In this document: positions 1-13,500 of the stretch, one piece after another | How the letters are laid out: each line of letters opens with the position of its first letter | Position numbering within the stretch: position 1 is the first letter of the stretch | DNA from: Acanthosoma haemorrhoidale | Taxonomy: Eukaryota; Arthropoda; Insecta; Hemiptera; Acanthosomatidae | Length of the DNA: 64,000 nt | Direction: 5' to 3' | Assembly: GCA_930367205.1 (NCBI GenBank) | Contig: OV884011.1 | Coordinates: 104,895,139 to 104,959,138, forward strand | Position numbers and translations under genes: made by a program | Notes under the pieces: model-generated | The model's database searches: none | Told to the model about the DNA's origin: nothing | Seen by the model: the letters and a program-made list of their open reading frames with translations, nothing else

Positions 1-1439
1 CAATAATTTTAAAAACCACTATTTATATAATATTAATTTTTACACACCTACAATAATAGTGTATTGGGTTGGGGGTAAAATAGGTGAGGTCAACTGAAAA
101 TAACGCATATACATTAGCTGGTTAACATTCACTAAAGTAAATTATAACATCCAATTCAACCAAAAACTGCTAAATAGTGATTTATTTCCACTTCCATTAA
201 CTTCTGCATACGGCCGCTAGGAGCGCTGCAAGTAGTTATGAAAGGATACATAACCTTCATATCAATTTGACATTTGATTTTCAAATCCCATAACAACAGA
301 TTATACAAGAAAAAGAAAAAATACAGCTGAAACCCCCTCTCAAAGTAACAATTAAGTTGTGTACTACTAGCATTAATATTTAAATCATTTTAATTGTAAA
401 CTTAATACCTAAGCTCAAATACTAACATGCATCTTATAAGTAAAATGAATTTATCACACAACAATTTTTCTAAATAAAATACAAGTCCTACAATGTGTTT
501 AGTAAACATAAGCCAAAGCATTTTAAAATTAACAGAACATTATGTAGGCATAATGAAAAAAACAACTAAAAGATTCACAATTTTAAACAACACAGTCAAT
601 ACAATAATATGCATAACATTAAAGCCATATAAAATTAATTATTAGTAGTTTTCCAGATACAACATGTTCCGTTTGATGTTAAATATATACAAGGCATAAC
701 AATAAGCTATATTAGAGCAAGTCAGAAATATGAACAGAAAAATAAGTGAAAACTAATAAACAACAAATTGAGTAATTCATAAAAAAAAAACTTGTAATAT
801 TAAATAACCGGTAAAATGCAACAAACCTTTACGGCATTTAAAATAAATTACCATTCATCCCTACTAATGTCACAAAATAGCTATAGTTGTTTAAATCAGA
901 ACTACAATATTATGACAACAAACATGACAGCTGTTATTTAACATATATTGAGTCGAAGTTGTTGTAAAGGAATAAAGGAGGTAGAAACATATCCAAGGAA
1001 CATTTGGATGTGTTTGGTTGACAAGATATATTAGCAGAAACTAAAATATGGGGGAAAACAAATCCCATTGATTCCAATTGCAACAGGTGATAACACTAAA
1101 CTGAAGCTTTCAGGAAAGTGTAGCAATGCTATGGTTCATATTTTAACAGAACATTAAAACCAGCACCAGAGGATAAGAAATATGTACAAAAAAACTAACT
1201 TCCATTTTACATAAGTTTGGTACTGTTAGTTGTCAGTAACACAAATCAACCATAGTCATAGTCAGAACCATCACTCACTGAAAATGATAATTTAGATATT
1301 GAAAACAAATGAGTGACTAGCTAAATGACAACGGTTAAAACTGAGGAGCTGGCACTGCCCTTTTAAGCAGTCAAAACAACAACCTATAAACGTTTCTGTC
1401 TCTAATATGTTTTATTTAATTTTAATTCGCGACAGTCTA
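1..1439. other. AT-rich sequence, nothing recognised
   Basis: The stretch is very AT-rich with short A and T runs and a stop in every frame every few codons. I see no exon, repeat family or RNA gene. It could be intron or 3' region of a gene beyond the left edge. Confidence 0.4.
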
Positions 1440-2170
1440 GTCGGTAAAAGTTAAAAACATAATTAAACTACTTACTTACCCATTTACGAACGCGAGTTGC
1501 ATTTCACAATCACTCACGAATTAAACCAAATCAAATTTCTTAGAAACACAGAAGACAATATGGACCCTACACCGGCGTTACCAGTGCCTTTTAGAAGTAT
1601 AAACAGATCAAACGGGGATCTCCGTTCAATTCCTCTTCATCTTACGTTGTCAGGTATCGGTGTAAAAATAATTCCCATCAAACAGAAATCACAACAACGA
1701 ATTTAAGTGTAGCATTTGGTCTACAGAATCGGAAGGTTAGAAATCAATATCATGGCCAACTAGATTACCCCCATAGGAAAGCTACTCCTTATCAAAAGCA
1801 AGTTTAAATTAACGTAACATTTTAATAGTGTGTAGTTAAGATCAGCAATGATAAACTATAAATATCGTATAAGAGCTTTAAATAAACTGACGCGCGGCAA
1901 ATAACAATATTATGAAATTGTACTCATTAACGACTCCACTCCTATCCCAAGATCCTCCCACTTCAATTCTGTAACATCTAAAACTTAACCTAAAGGACTT
2001 CGGATTAACACCACTAAATTCATAAAAACATAATTAATAATCAACAGGTATAATATAATAAAATAGAGCACTAGTAACTTACCCTACTGTGTAACAGGTA
2101 GGCGGTTCATATATCACTCAGGGCAAACTGGGGAATAACATTACAAAATATTCCTCGAAACAATAATTAT
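1440..2170. other. Possible promoter/first-exon region, gene not identified
   Basis: This stretch is less AT-rich than its surroundings and has several CpGs (ACGCGCGG, TCGCGACAG). On the plus strand an ORF contains ATG at 1560 followed by about 32 codons (MDPTPALPVPFRSINRSN...) and a donor-like GGTATCGG. On the minus strand strong donor-like GTAAGTAA (near 1480), GTAAGATGA (near 1650) and GTAAGTTAC (near 2085) occur. These features would suit alternative leader exons of a gene running off the left edge. I recognise no protein, and the strand is undecided. Confidence 0.2.
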
Positions 2171-3007
2171 GCGCTGATATCAATACAAACAGTTAATAAG
2201 TTACACAAGTAATACAAACTGAAAAAGCATGAAACTGACATCTTTCAGCTTAGCAGTCAGGTGTACCACTCAACAAGAATTATTCCCAGAATTTAAAAAA
2301 CATTAATAAGTAATACACTTGAAGAATAAATCACATATTTGCTTAATACAATCATTTAATGTGTCTTAGTACAATACATAACAAATAATAAACAATAAAT
2401 AACAAAAGTATTTATATTAATATATACATTATTATTTAATTAATATTTACAAAATACACATTTATTGCTTTCCACACATTTGTTGAATACTTAATCAACA
2501 GATTTATGCAAATAACAACTAACATAATTTAATTACATACAATGTTAGCACATTTTTGGGGCTAGTAACAGTATCCTTTCTAATGTTTTTTTTTTCTCAA
2601 TTTCCCTTAACAAACGTTTAAAATCTCACAATTAACCCCATAATTTTTATTATAAGCACTTATGAAAGTTGGTTCTTTTATAAGTTCCCACCTAGAGAGA
2701 GCAAAAGTAAACACAGAAACACTTTATTTATAAAATAATGAGATGCTTCCAAATTTTCATTGAGTTTCTGACACTTACCAAATAAATCCATCAATGTTTG
2801 TTTGACAAAAATAAAATATGAATAATCATATTTTCACTTAGCATATCTTTCATATCATCACTTAGCTATTTTAGTTGGTGTATAGTTCCCACTGTTATTA
2901 GTAGTTACCAAACAAAATTCATGGGCAGGATCAGAATTTTTCATAATATTCCATTAGGCTGGTGTAAGAAAGTTAGATTTCAAAGAAATTTATTAATGTA
3001 TGTTTAA
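2171..3007. other. AT-rich sequence, nothing recognised
   Basis: No coding or structural signal is seen up to the target duplication of the hAT-type element that starts at 3016. Confidence 0.4.
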
Positions 3008-3015
3008 CATACTAG

Positions 3016-3276
3016 CAGTGGCGTAACTATATCATCTGGGGCCCGTGGCAAATTCCTTTAATGGGGGCCCTATCATTAAGCTTTATTATATTTACGAGTA
3101 GTTTAGTTACCCACAACCAATAATTTGTATTATGGTATATATATTTTAATATTTTTATAAATAGGTACAATATTAAAACAATATTTCTGAGCTCGCGGCC
3201 ACTTGGGCCGGGGCCCTCTTGGGTCGGGGGCCCGTGGCATTTTGCCAGCCCTGCCACCCTGTAGCTACGCCAACTG
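3016..3276. mobile_element. hAT-type MITE, 261 bp
   Basis: The ends are imperfect inverted repeats: CAGTGGCGTAACTA on the left and, read in reverse complement, CAGTTGGCGTAGCTA on the right. The element is bordered on both sides by the same 8 bases, CATACTAG (3008-3015 and 3277-3284). CAGTGGCGTARCTA ends plus an 8-bp duplication are typical of non-autonomous hAT elements. The inside is GC-rich toward both ends (GGGGCCC motifs), unlike the host DNA. It has no transposase, so it would have been moved by a partner elsewhere. Confidence 0.85.
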
Positions 3277-3284
3277 CATACTAG

Positions 3285-6200
3285 GTATATGTTCATCAGA
3301 TCCTAATGAGATGGTTGGTCCTCATGTTTAAGACATATTGAAGAACTAAGAAAATCTCTGTTTTATCAACCTAAGCCGATATCCCAAAAAATTCATCCTC
3401 ACAGTTATATATTCATAGCTAACTATTAACCCCATGTATTATAACAAATAATAAATTTTGACAAACAAATTAAATGATTTCTCACAAAAGAAAAGAAAAA
3501 TTGGAGCATACTATGCACCTTATTAGTCGTATATGAGATGGTTGATGAGTCAGTTGGAGTAGACTACAATATAATATGATCATTCAGAAGACCCAGCTTT
3601 TTGTAGTTGGTCCAACCAATCTTCAATGAATTTGCTAATTTTCTTGAGCATTCTTCCACAAGAACCAAACCGTAGATAATGTACCTCATAATGCTTCCTT
3701 ATAGTCCTATAGTTGAAATAACTTTTCTTGGTAAAAGTCCATCTTAGCTATAGAACATTTTAAAATGTCTGGAGTAAATATAAAGGACATGTTTTGTTCT
3801 TATCTTTTTAGTATGGAGAGTCTGCTTATGTCATATACACTTCTGCATATGATTTAACAATTTAATGCATAACTTCATTTACGCTTATCCTATGCCCCCT
3901 CAATCCCATATTTCAATAATTATAAGGTATCAATCATACAGTAGCAATTATGCATATTCCATATGATTATATTAGCTATAAGTGTGATACATTATTTTAT
4001 GTACTACTAAAAATTGTTTAATGCGAGTAACAATCTGATTTCAGTTAGAATAATAATACACATTTTAAATAGTACCATTAATTCTATTTCTGACAATGAA
4101 AGAAGGAAATATTATGGCTGGAAAATGCTCGTGTTTTTGAAATACCAAGGAGGGGAGTTGAGTAAAACAAACATTCTGTAACAGATGGAGATCAAAAGAA
4201 TGATTTTGTATGGTAAAGTATGTGAATGGTAGCCGTCGATGGAAATAATGAAAGACTAACCAAGAAAATAATGGTTGTCAAAGCAGGAATTGCTGCCAGA
4301 GGTTCCCAGAAAGGTGAATTAGGAGGCACTCTTTTTGGACAAAAAATATACTTAAATAAACCATTCATTTATTTTATATATCTCTTATAGTTTATTTTTT
4401 AATCAAATTGGCTACATACATATTTAAACATTTAAAACTTTTTTTGGGTTCAAAATTATGGATCCCCGAATATAACATGTAAAGGAACAACAAGAAAACC
4501 GAGAGCAATATGCCTGAAGACAGCACAGAAGGTGCCATCATATAGTATCAAGAAACTGGGGAATACTAAAGGCCTCCAAGCCAAAAAAAAAAAAGAAAAA
4601 AAAGATCCCAATAGTCGCCGACATGAAATTAGAAGCATGAGGTCTTGCAATACATAGCAAGCCCTGTTGCCACTCTTCACTTCTGTTTTATCTACGTTAT
4701 TCCTTTACTTCGATAATGTCAATCACTAAGCAATAAGTAAATTAGTGATTAGTCCCCTGCCCACCCACATATGGCAACACCGCGTCAAATACCACCTTCA
4801 CCCCAAGTATATATTTTAATGACAGCAACTACAAACTGTATTGTATCTTGAAGACAGATTCAAGAAACAATAAATTTGGATCTTCGAGCAATTTTTTGTA
4901 ATAAAAATTGTTACATAAAATGGTGGTTTTGATAATTTACAAATGGAGACCAAACAAACTACAATCTGTACTCATCCGTTAGCAAGTGTGCATCACGAAA
5001 TCATACTTGTACATTACTAGATCTTTACATCTGATCTGTATTGTACTGCACCATCAGGAAAATAATGCAAACATAAGAGAACAAAACAGACACTGTATGG
5101 CACATGGATAAACCTGATTTCTAAGGAATTCCTGAATCCATTTATAATTGGCAATTACCCAAATATTACAACCAATAAAACCTTTTACAAAGAGTAACAA
5201 TTTTTCAACAGTTGCTATTTTCTTCACGGATGTTTGTCTTTCAACTGTTCAGGCGTTTTTCAACCTATCCTGCAAAGACTCAAACCAAAATGTATTTGAA
5301 CCAAGGCCTATAATTGTTTATACATTTACTATTTTAGTTCATTATTTAAAATACATATATATTTGTCCAAATAAAGATACATTAATGAATCTAACATCCT
5401 GATTATTCGTATGGTTTCTTAAGTAGCATTCCTGTTTGACTTTCTAGCAGTGATCCAGTCCAAGATCCCTGTTCACCATAGCCTCTTCGACCCTAATCAT
5501 CCAAAGAGCCTTAGTTTTGGTCTGAATCTTCTTTTTCATTAAATTTTAATACCTAGGAAAGTATAATTTGTAGCTATCTCACAAGCTGTTTCCCCTGTTT
5601 ATCACAGCCAGATGGCTCTCTAACCAATAAGACAATAAAAATGAGGTTCAATATTCATAAATATGCAAATTACAAATACATTAATTACTGGTGTACTATC
5701 TCTATCTCTAAAGTGTATACCTATGTCATAATTACCGCATTTTTTCTCTCTTTACGTACTATTATATATTCAATCCTGGTTTTCCGAGTTCACTACACTA
5801 ACACAGATAGTCATTCATACATATACAGCACACACGTTAGGGGATCCTAGAAAGGGCCCAAAAATAGAGCATGACCACTGATCCTTGTATTATTATTCTA
5901 AAATGAGTAATTAACAGGTAAGTGCAAAACAAGCTGACCCATATATAGTATCAATATGTTTATCATAAATTAAATTTATTTAATAGAATTAAGTTAATTT
6001 TAAGGAATCGAGTGTTTTGGACCTCATAGTATAAAGCCAGGAACCAGGGCAGGGCTCCCTGTGGGGAAAACCACATAGATAGGGTGGGGGAAGGTACTGT
6101 GATAGCGACTAAATAGCAACTGGGGTAAGACAGAACAGAGAACAGTGGAAAGACTGACTGGGTAATATTTTTATTCCAGAAGATGAAGAAACCACTGGCG

Positions 6201-7442
6201 ACTTCCCACTTTGTAGGACCCAAAAGAACATCTTCATAAACCTAGACATCAAAATGTTCAGAGACCTACCTCTGTTTTTGTAGATCCCTCATTGAAGATA
6301 CTAAGAAAGAACCATCCAGGTTTAAGTTAATTTTAGGCTCCCCTTAAAACCCTAAGGTGAACCCTACACATGGTCCCTTTACATTGTTTTTAATTTTTTT
6401 AACCATTATGTAATTGTATTTATTTTTATTAGGTTTACAGTAAATAAATGAGCAGGGGTTCAGAAAAAACAACAGAGAAGTAGTAACCTGAAGGTGACTC
6501 CAATCACCTGGTCCTGCTTGCATTGTATAATTTATGATTTCAAACATATAATAGTGATTAGACTTGAAGAGAGAGTTGGTTACTAGACCTTCACAGAGTA
6601 CAGGGTTGCTTAAGAAAGACCACATGTGTTAGACCAGAGGGTGAAACTCAGCAAGAGAACACGAAGAAATTAAAGAGACTACCCAGCCCTGGGAAGAATT
6701 TATTCATGTTATTATAGATCATTGTTTGGGATATGTAACTATTATTTAAATCTCTCTATTACATAAAAAAGTTTTTGTCATGTAACCCTAAACTTTAAAG
6801 AGCATGTCTTTTTATTAAAAAGATAATTGATCTAGCAATTTCAATAAAATATAAACTGTTGGAATTTATAGTTGTTTAGAACAGTCTTAAATACAATACA
6901 TAATAATAATCCATCAACTCCATAATACCCTTGTGTAAGCGGTGAAACCACGAGTCTCCACAGGGGTTTGAGATGAGTATGAGCAGGTCCTTCCTTTACG
7001 AGCAGGAATTGTGTATGAACATGCCTGGGACCACAGGACCCAGGACCATGAGTGTAAAGCATGAGTTACATAAGAGATATATAAATTTCTATAATCGTGT
7101 TAATATGAAATATTTGAAATAGAGAAAGTTATGTACTAGGACCAGATAGAACCCGGAAATAACATTATACGAACTGTTATAAAATAAACTATGATTCATT
7201 ATGAACTATTTATAAATGTACTTAGGCTCCTCATGATTAGAAAGTGAAAATTATAGCAATGATGGATTATTATTAAAATATATGTATGTAAGTTACTTCT
7301 AAATTGAGTAATACTAAATTTTCATTTAGATGAAAAAATCCCTTTTGACAACTGATAAACTAAACAAAAGAGAAGGCATACCAATATGATTGAGGTTATT
7401 ACTGAGACACAACAATTTAAACAAAAGCACTAGGAACAGTCA
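3285..7442. other. Intergenic DNA left of HCCS
   Basis: This is about 4 kb of AT-rich DNA downstream of HCCS. ORFs here are short and show no family features. One diffuse repeat (4618-4830) matches a second copy near 34.8 kb. Nothing else is supported. Confidence 0.4.
4618..4830. repeat. Dispersed repeat, copy 1 of 2
   Basis: This copy shares blocks in the same order with 34810-35030: a TTAGAAGC..CAAG..TGCAATAC start, CCTTTACTTYGATRATGTCAA, then AAATTAGTGATTAGTC, then CCACC-ATATG..CAACACC. The end is TCTACTTTCATGACA in the other copy and TATATTTTAATGACA here. The copies are diverged and carry no coding capacity. The family is unknown; a decayed DNA transposon or non-LTR 3' end is possible. 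Confidence 0.6.
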
Positions 7443-7448
7443 TTTATT
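7443..7448 (-). terminator. HCCS: HCCS polyadenylation signal
   Basis: AATAAA on the minus strand lies about 65 bases after the HCCS stop codon, with no other coding sequence between. The position suits a short 3'UTR. Confidence 0.55.
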
Positions 7449-7510
7449 CCAAATGTAACATAAATATACAACAAATAAGTCTAAGTGAGTCCAACATGTC
7501 TGGTAACATT

Positions 7511-10500
7511 TTATGCACTCTTTATGGATGTTATATAGTCGTCTAGTTCATAACGCCACCGCCAGTAAGCCACTCGCATCCTGTCCCAAACGTTTTCCCA
7601 AGAGTCCATAGCTGGTCGTACATCCAAGATTGCAAATCTGAAGTAAAAATTATTTTACATTACACTTTATTTACTTATAAATCACCAAATTTATTAAATA
7701 AATCATTTTCTGTGAATTGCCATACTTCTTTAACTATACCTCTTCTACATTGTAACTCCCATTATTTTATTTTATCAAACAAAAATCTGTATTGACTCTC
7801 TCAACTCTTATTTACTGATTAACTGTCCTTATCACAAACACTGTAATTCACAACTGACAATTCACTGTATCTATCTATAGGCCAACTCACAATCTCTCCT
7901 TTCTTGTAACGACAATTGAATGTCCACTGACACCTCTGGACTTGAAACTTCTAGGATCTCTCTTCATGTATTCCAATATTATGCATTCAAATATTACTTA
8001 CTTTTAATTATTTGTTATGAACCTATAAATATCACTGCAATATTACACACACACATTTATAAATATAAAAACACAGTTTGATGGGGAGGAGGAGATGGTT
8101 TATACAAATATTATATATCTATGATTTCTTGATAACAGTTTTTTTATGTTGGGTGAAAAAAACAAGCAAAATTAAAAAACTGGAAAATTTTTCCAGCCAG
8201 TGAATTAATTTTTCAGCTAAAATGAGCCCTTAAGTGTCAAAATCCCAATTATTCTATTAATTTGTTAGACCACCTTTTCTCCAGGATTTCAGAAAGTTCG
8301 CTCTCACCAAGTGTCTAAACAGAAGAAAATTTAGAAAATCTGACTGCAGATTATTAATAAGGTAAGGTATCTGAACATTTCATGTGGTAAAAAAAACTTT
8401 TTAAAATAATAATGGCTACTTTTCGACCATTTTTTAATTGAAAACTTTATTTTTTGAGCCTGATTACAAATCTATTGCCAGATTTTTGAAATATACACCT
8501 TTTTCCACCTGGGCCAAATCAGTCCTCTATTTAAGGGTTATATACAGTGTTTTTCTTCGATAACTCCGAAGCAAGAGTAGTGTCTGTACATGTGTAAGCC
8601 CTCTTATTTGAGTGGGAAGTGCAAGGGTTGTCCAGTCTGGTTGTAGATTAATGAAATAATAATAGTCTTATACACCAATAAATATAATACGTTAAGTTAG
8701 TTTCTTTTTGAATCGACTGTAGAAGAGGCATACAAATATCTATTATGAAATATTGTAAAGAATTCTAAAAGATTTCTTGTAACTAACATAATAATGATAA
8801 TTAAACTAGCTGAGCAATATATCTTATTACCTGTGGTCGAAGTCAACAACGCCTCCATCATAGTAATCAATGACATATCTGACATCCTGCCCACAACGGT
8901 CAACTATCCAATCATGTCGATCAAATGGTAACTCATACCTAACAATAAATTTCACTTATATTTATTACAATCTACTAAACAGTTAAATCATAAATAAACA
9001 GATAAAAGTAAATTGAAAACACAAATAAAAAAAATGTGGAGGCTATGAACTTAAAAATGACCAAAAATATTCAAGTGAAGAAGCTAAAAAAAAAGATGGA
9101 GGGCAAAGCATTTTAGAAGGAATTGACTAACAAAAATGGAAAAAATATTGCAAGAAGGATTTGTCATTTCTTGCCTTTTACTCCTCATTTTACAAGTCCA
9201 ACTAAGATTTATAAAAGGGTTGTTTATGAAAAGAAAGAAAGAAAAACCGGCAAAGCTTTTTGTACCTGGTCACCATTACCAGGGCTAGGGTAACTAGGCA
9301 CCCCATTCGTGACGACCCGTAAACTTAATTACCAAAAAATGTCTAGAAACCTAGTACCAGAACCTATTTTAAATTTGAAGAATTTAATTCTTATGAATTT
9401 TTACAAATAAATATGAATTTAAAAAAAAAAAAAACCACTTGAAGTATTTTTTTAAGGCCAAGGCCAACAGTTTAATTGTTTTACTAATTTTCAAGCTCTG
9501 AAATAATATTTTATAATACTTTCCCTTTGTCAGAGTTAAGAGGAAATGTAATAAGATTACAGTAAAAATAAGTTTTATGCTAACAAGTAGAATTAATTCA
9601 GCTGAACCACCAATACCTACCCCAGTAACTGACGAATACGTGCTCTAGGAGAATAATCAGTTGCTTTTCCGCCAAAACTTTTCAGTTTAGGAGTGCAGCA
9701 TTTTCTAGCATGTAGAGCTTCCCACTTCAGTACCTAATACAACAAAGGTTATAGACATAAGAATAAATGTTTAACTATTCTAAACAATTTTTTTAAAAAT
9801 ATTAAGTAAGTGAACTGAGAGTTAAAAGAGGATTTTTAATCCATCTCCAATATAACTAATTCTTGTACTGACTTCAAGTTTATTTAATTCACTAGTGTTA
9901 TAAGTGACAATATTTTAACCCCACATACATTAATAAGGATAAGAACTCAACCAACAAATGGAAGAAAACAATAAATTTTTCCAGTTTCTATTTTTTTATC
10001 TTACACCTACTTGAGGAGTCACCTAAGTTACAATAGTATATGTTTTTGACATTTTATTGAACATATGATGGAGGAATAACAAATTCTACTGAGCCGAGTA
10101 CATTGACTATTTTGGTAGACATACATAGCATTCACTAGTATTGATCTGAGGGGCTCCAAGGGAACTGAACACATGGTCACCATTAATCATTCAACCACTA
10201 CTTCCCAACTCCATTCAAACCTACTCGCGGTGACCCCCTTAAGCTGATTAAACCAGCCCATGGTGTTGGTAACCAGATTTTATGGTGGGTTAGGTTGGAG
10301 AAAGGATGAATGATGGGGGTCATAGAAGAGCAGCCTGGGGGTAACAAGGGTCCTAATCTGTCAATGTCTATACAGAGCACATTAGCAGATGAACCAGGTT
10401 CATGACAGCACCTGTAGGTCTAGTTAGCTGACTGGAAGAGGGAGTAAACCTCTTCAAAAATCAGGAGGTCCAAGCCAAAGGTGGCAGCCCCACCACGAGA

Positions 10501-13500
10501 CTAGGTTGTGTAGTTTGAGCTGGTCCATTACCCGGGCCTAAATTATCAACAAACCTTACACAAAAGCATCAATCTTACAAACAAAAACAAGATGGAAAAT
10601 GTTAAAGGTCACATTCGGTACCGAAAGATTTCATCTTTATACTAACAGGCAACATTAAAATTGCTTCTAAATCAAACGGACACGACTGCTATCCAGAAAA
10701 TTCTGTGGACAAAGCAAGGGACAACAGAAAAAATAACCATACAGTCTATCACAGTTGCAACGATGGGAAGCACCCTTTCAGAAATGGGTTCATATTAAAG
10801 AACGGGTTGCAGCATCTAGCCAGCTGATATAGGGCAGTAAGCCTTTGCAAAGATGAGTTCTACGACCTGTTAGAGAGAACGCTAGACTCTTATCTAAAAT
10901 ATGGCATGAAAATTATTGTTGGAGAAATGAACGGTAAAATGAGCAAAGAAGAGGCATATTTTCTGACTATTGGTAAGCACAACCAGCAAAAATAATAGCC
11001 AAAGCATAGTAAACTTTGCAATATTTACTCCCTTTCGCTATGGCAGGACTTACCGCAGGGAGTCCCTTGCATAGGACAGAGCGCCGTGCCAAATGTGGGA
11101 ATATTAACCGCGTGCAGTCTTTGGTAAAAAAATTGCTGTTGTGACACTGCATTTAGAAGCAAAAATTTTTGTTTAAAACAATTTATTTATATTTTTTACA
11201 TGAACGTATTTTTAATTAAACACTACAATTAATATTTTTACAAAAATATAATAATTTTTAAAAAATTAACTATAATCATAACATAATATTGAGAAATAAC
11301 GTTTTAATAAAAATAATAGGTTTAAAATTTCTCAAAACAGCACAAACAGATACACACATAATCCAACATCACAGTTCTCACATTGAGAATGTGTTTAACT
11401 GCTTTTGTTGTTCTTTGCGCATACCACACTTTTTTTAAGTCACCTGCAATTGTTTGTAAACAGAGGTAAACAAAGCGGTAGCACTTGTCTTAACTTTTGA
11501 ATCTCTTTTTATAGCGGGAGACTATAGCCACCAATCGTGTATATTGTGGCCAGTGACTATAATCACCCCTGTAGTAGCAAAAGGATCAAGAATCTTATAA
11601 TCAGAAGCACCTTATTTCCCTACAAGGATATCCAGAAATGAACATGGACTTTACCCCAAGGCAGGACAGTCAACCATACTGACCTTATTGCTATAAATAG
11701 CAGACATGCTGGCACCATAAAAGATGTGCATTTAGAGGAGTTTATGTTGATAGCTATCATGCCCTCCTTCAGCATAGCTCAAATCTGAGCTAGGATATCA
11801 TGCTCATCCCCAAGAATAACTTAAGGAACATGTGAGTGGTACAGCTTTTAAGAAGCTATGAGACCTTTAAAGTTTAAAATGTTATAAAGTTATATTTGAC
11901 CAGAAAGTTTAACCACAGGCAATTTTAGGTAAACATATAGATGAGGACTGGGCCAATTGTAGTGCTGAAGAAATATGAGGGCAGGAAGAAAAAGAAGCAA
12001 GATCTCTTTGGTTTGATGAAGAGTGTTAAGCTGTCACTGCAGCCAAAACCAAAACTTACAAAAGAATTCTCACCAGATGAACACGAAGAACAGTAGAGGA
12101 GTACCAAAATAGATGAAGAGAGGAAAAGAAAATCCATCGCTGGAAGAAAAGTGTATAAAAAAAAAGCTGAACTTGAAGCTATAGAGAAAACTAGTTCAAA
12201 CGACACCAAACAATTTTTCGGCTAAGTCAAGCAAATCATCAAGCCAGCTAATAAGACTAGGAAGCCATTCAAACAAACTGAGTTTGGGTGATAATGGGAC
12301 TCTCACTGATAAGATAGACTGTCTCTTTTGAAATGAAGAAGACATTTTGAAAAACACTAAAATAGGCAAATAGAAGACACCATGGGACAGACCGCACAGA
12401 CTGAACATGGAGAGGATCTTGAACCAATAATTAAAGATAAAATCAATGATGCACTCATCGATGTTGTGGTGTAGTTAACCGACTAAACAACCACAAAGCT
12501 GGAATCGAAGGGTTACCTGTAGAATTATACAATACGATAGAAGTGAACTTCTCAAGACCCTACAAAAAATGTTTTGTCGGGTTTTGACATAATGATGTCG
12601 GCTGCCTAGAAGGAAGCAATCATCTTCCTAGTTTGCATACAAAGTATTTTCAAACATTTTATTAAGAGTGCGGCTGTCCAATTAATTACATTGGGGTCCT
12701 GAGACAAATCTCACAGTGACAATATTTTATATATAAAAATAATCAAATTTTGGAATGAAACTACCATTATGTTGGATGTATTTCAGATGAGAAGCGACCT
12801 CACAATGGATCTCTTATGAGCCTGTTATATTTTTATTAGAATTGAGGTTAACAATTTATTTTTTTACACACATCCTTATGGTTTTGCACCTTTGAAATAT
12901 TTAAGGAGTAGAAGTGTGACCCCTTTGCTATTTTGGGTAGATATTAGATAGGTTCCATCTTATCTGGGGGGGGGGGAACCATAGAGAAGCCATCACTGGC
13001 CAGCATGAGGCATGGAAATGATAAATATTCAAAACAATAAGGAATCGACTTTTGTATCTGAATGCTTACCTCTTGCCACGCCTGTTCATTATTAGCATTA
13101 TGAATTTTAATTATATTTTCCATGTCTTTTGGTTTCAAGTCATCTTGTTTCCAACGCCAACCTTTTCTTAGCATAGCATTCCAAAACATCTAAAAATTTA
13201 ACAAAATTAAAATAAAGCATCAACGAATAGCAATAAGACTAATATGGGGTATTCTTGAAATTTTATAGGACAAGTTTCAAAGCGTAAATGTCAACAAAAG
13301 TAGTCAACCCTCAAGGTTCATAAATCAATTTTATTTAACCATAGACCAAGGGTTCTGTTAAAATCTATTAAACAGTCTAATATTAATCTATTCCTTTGAA
13401 TAGCCAAGACAATAGATAGAATATTTGTCCTTCCTAATTACTTTTGTTGACATAACCATTAAATTCACTTAAAATATCTGGTGGCAAAATTAAATTTTTA

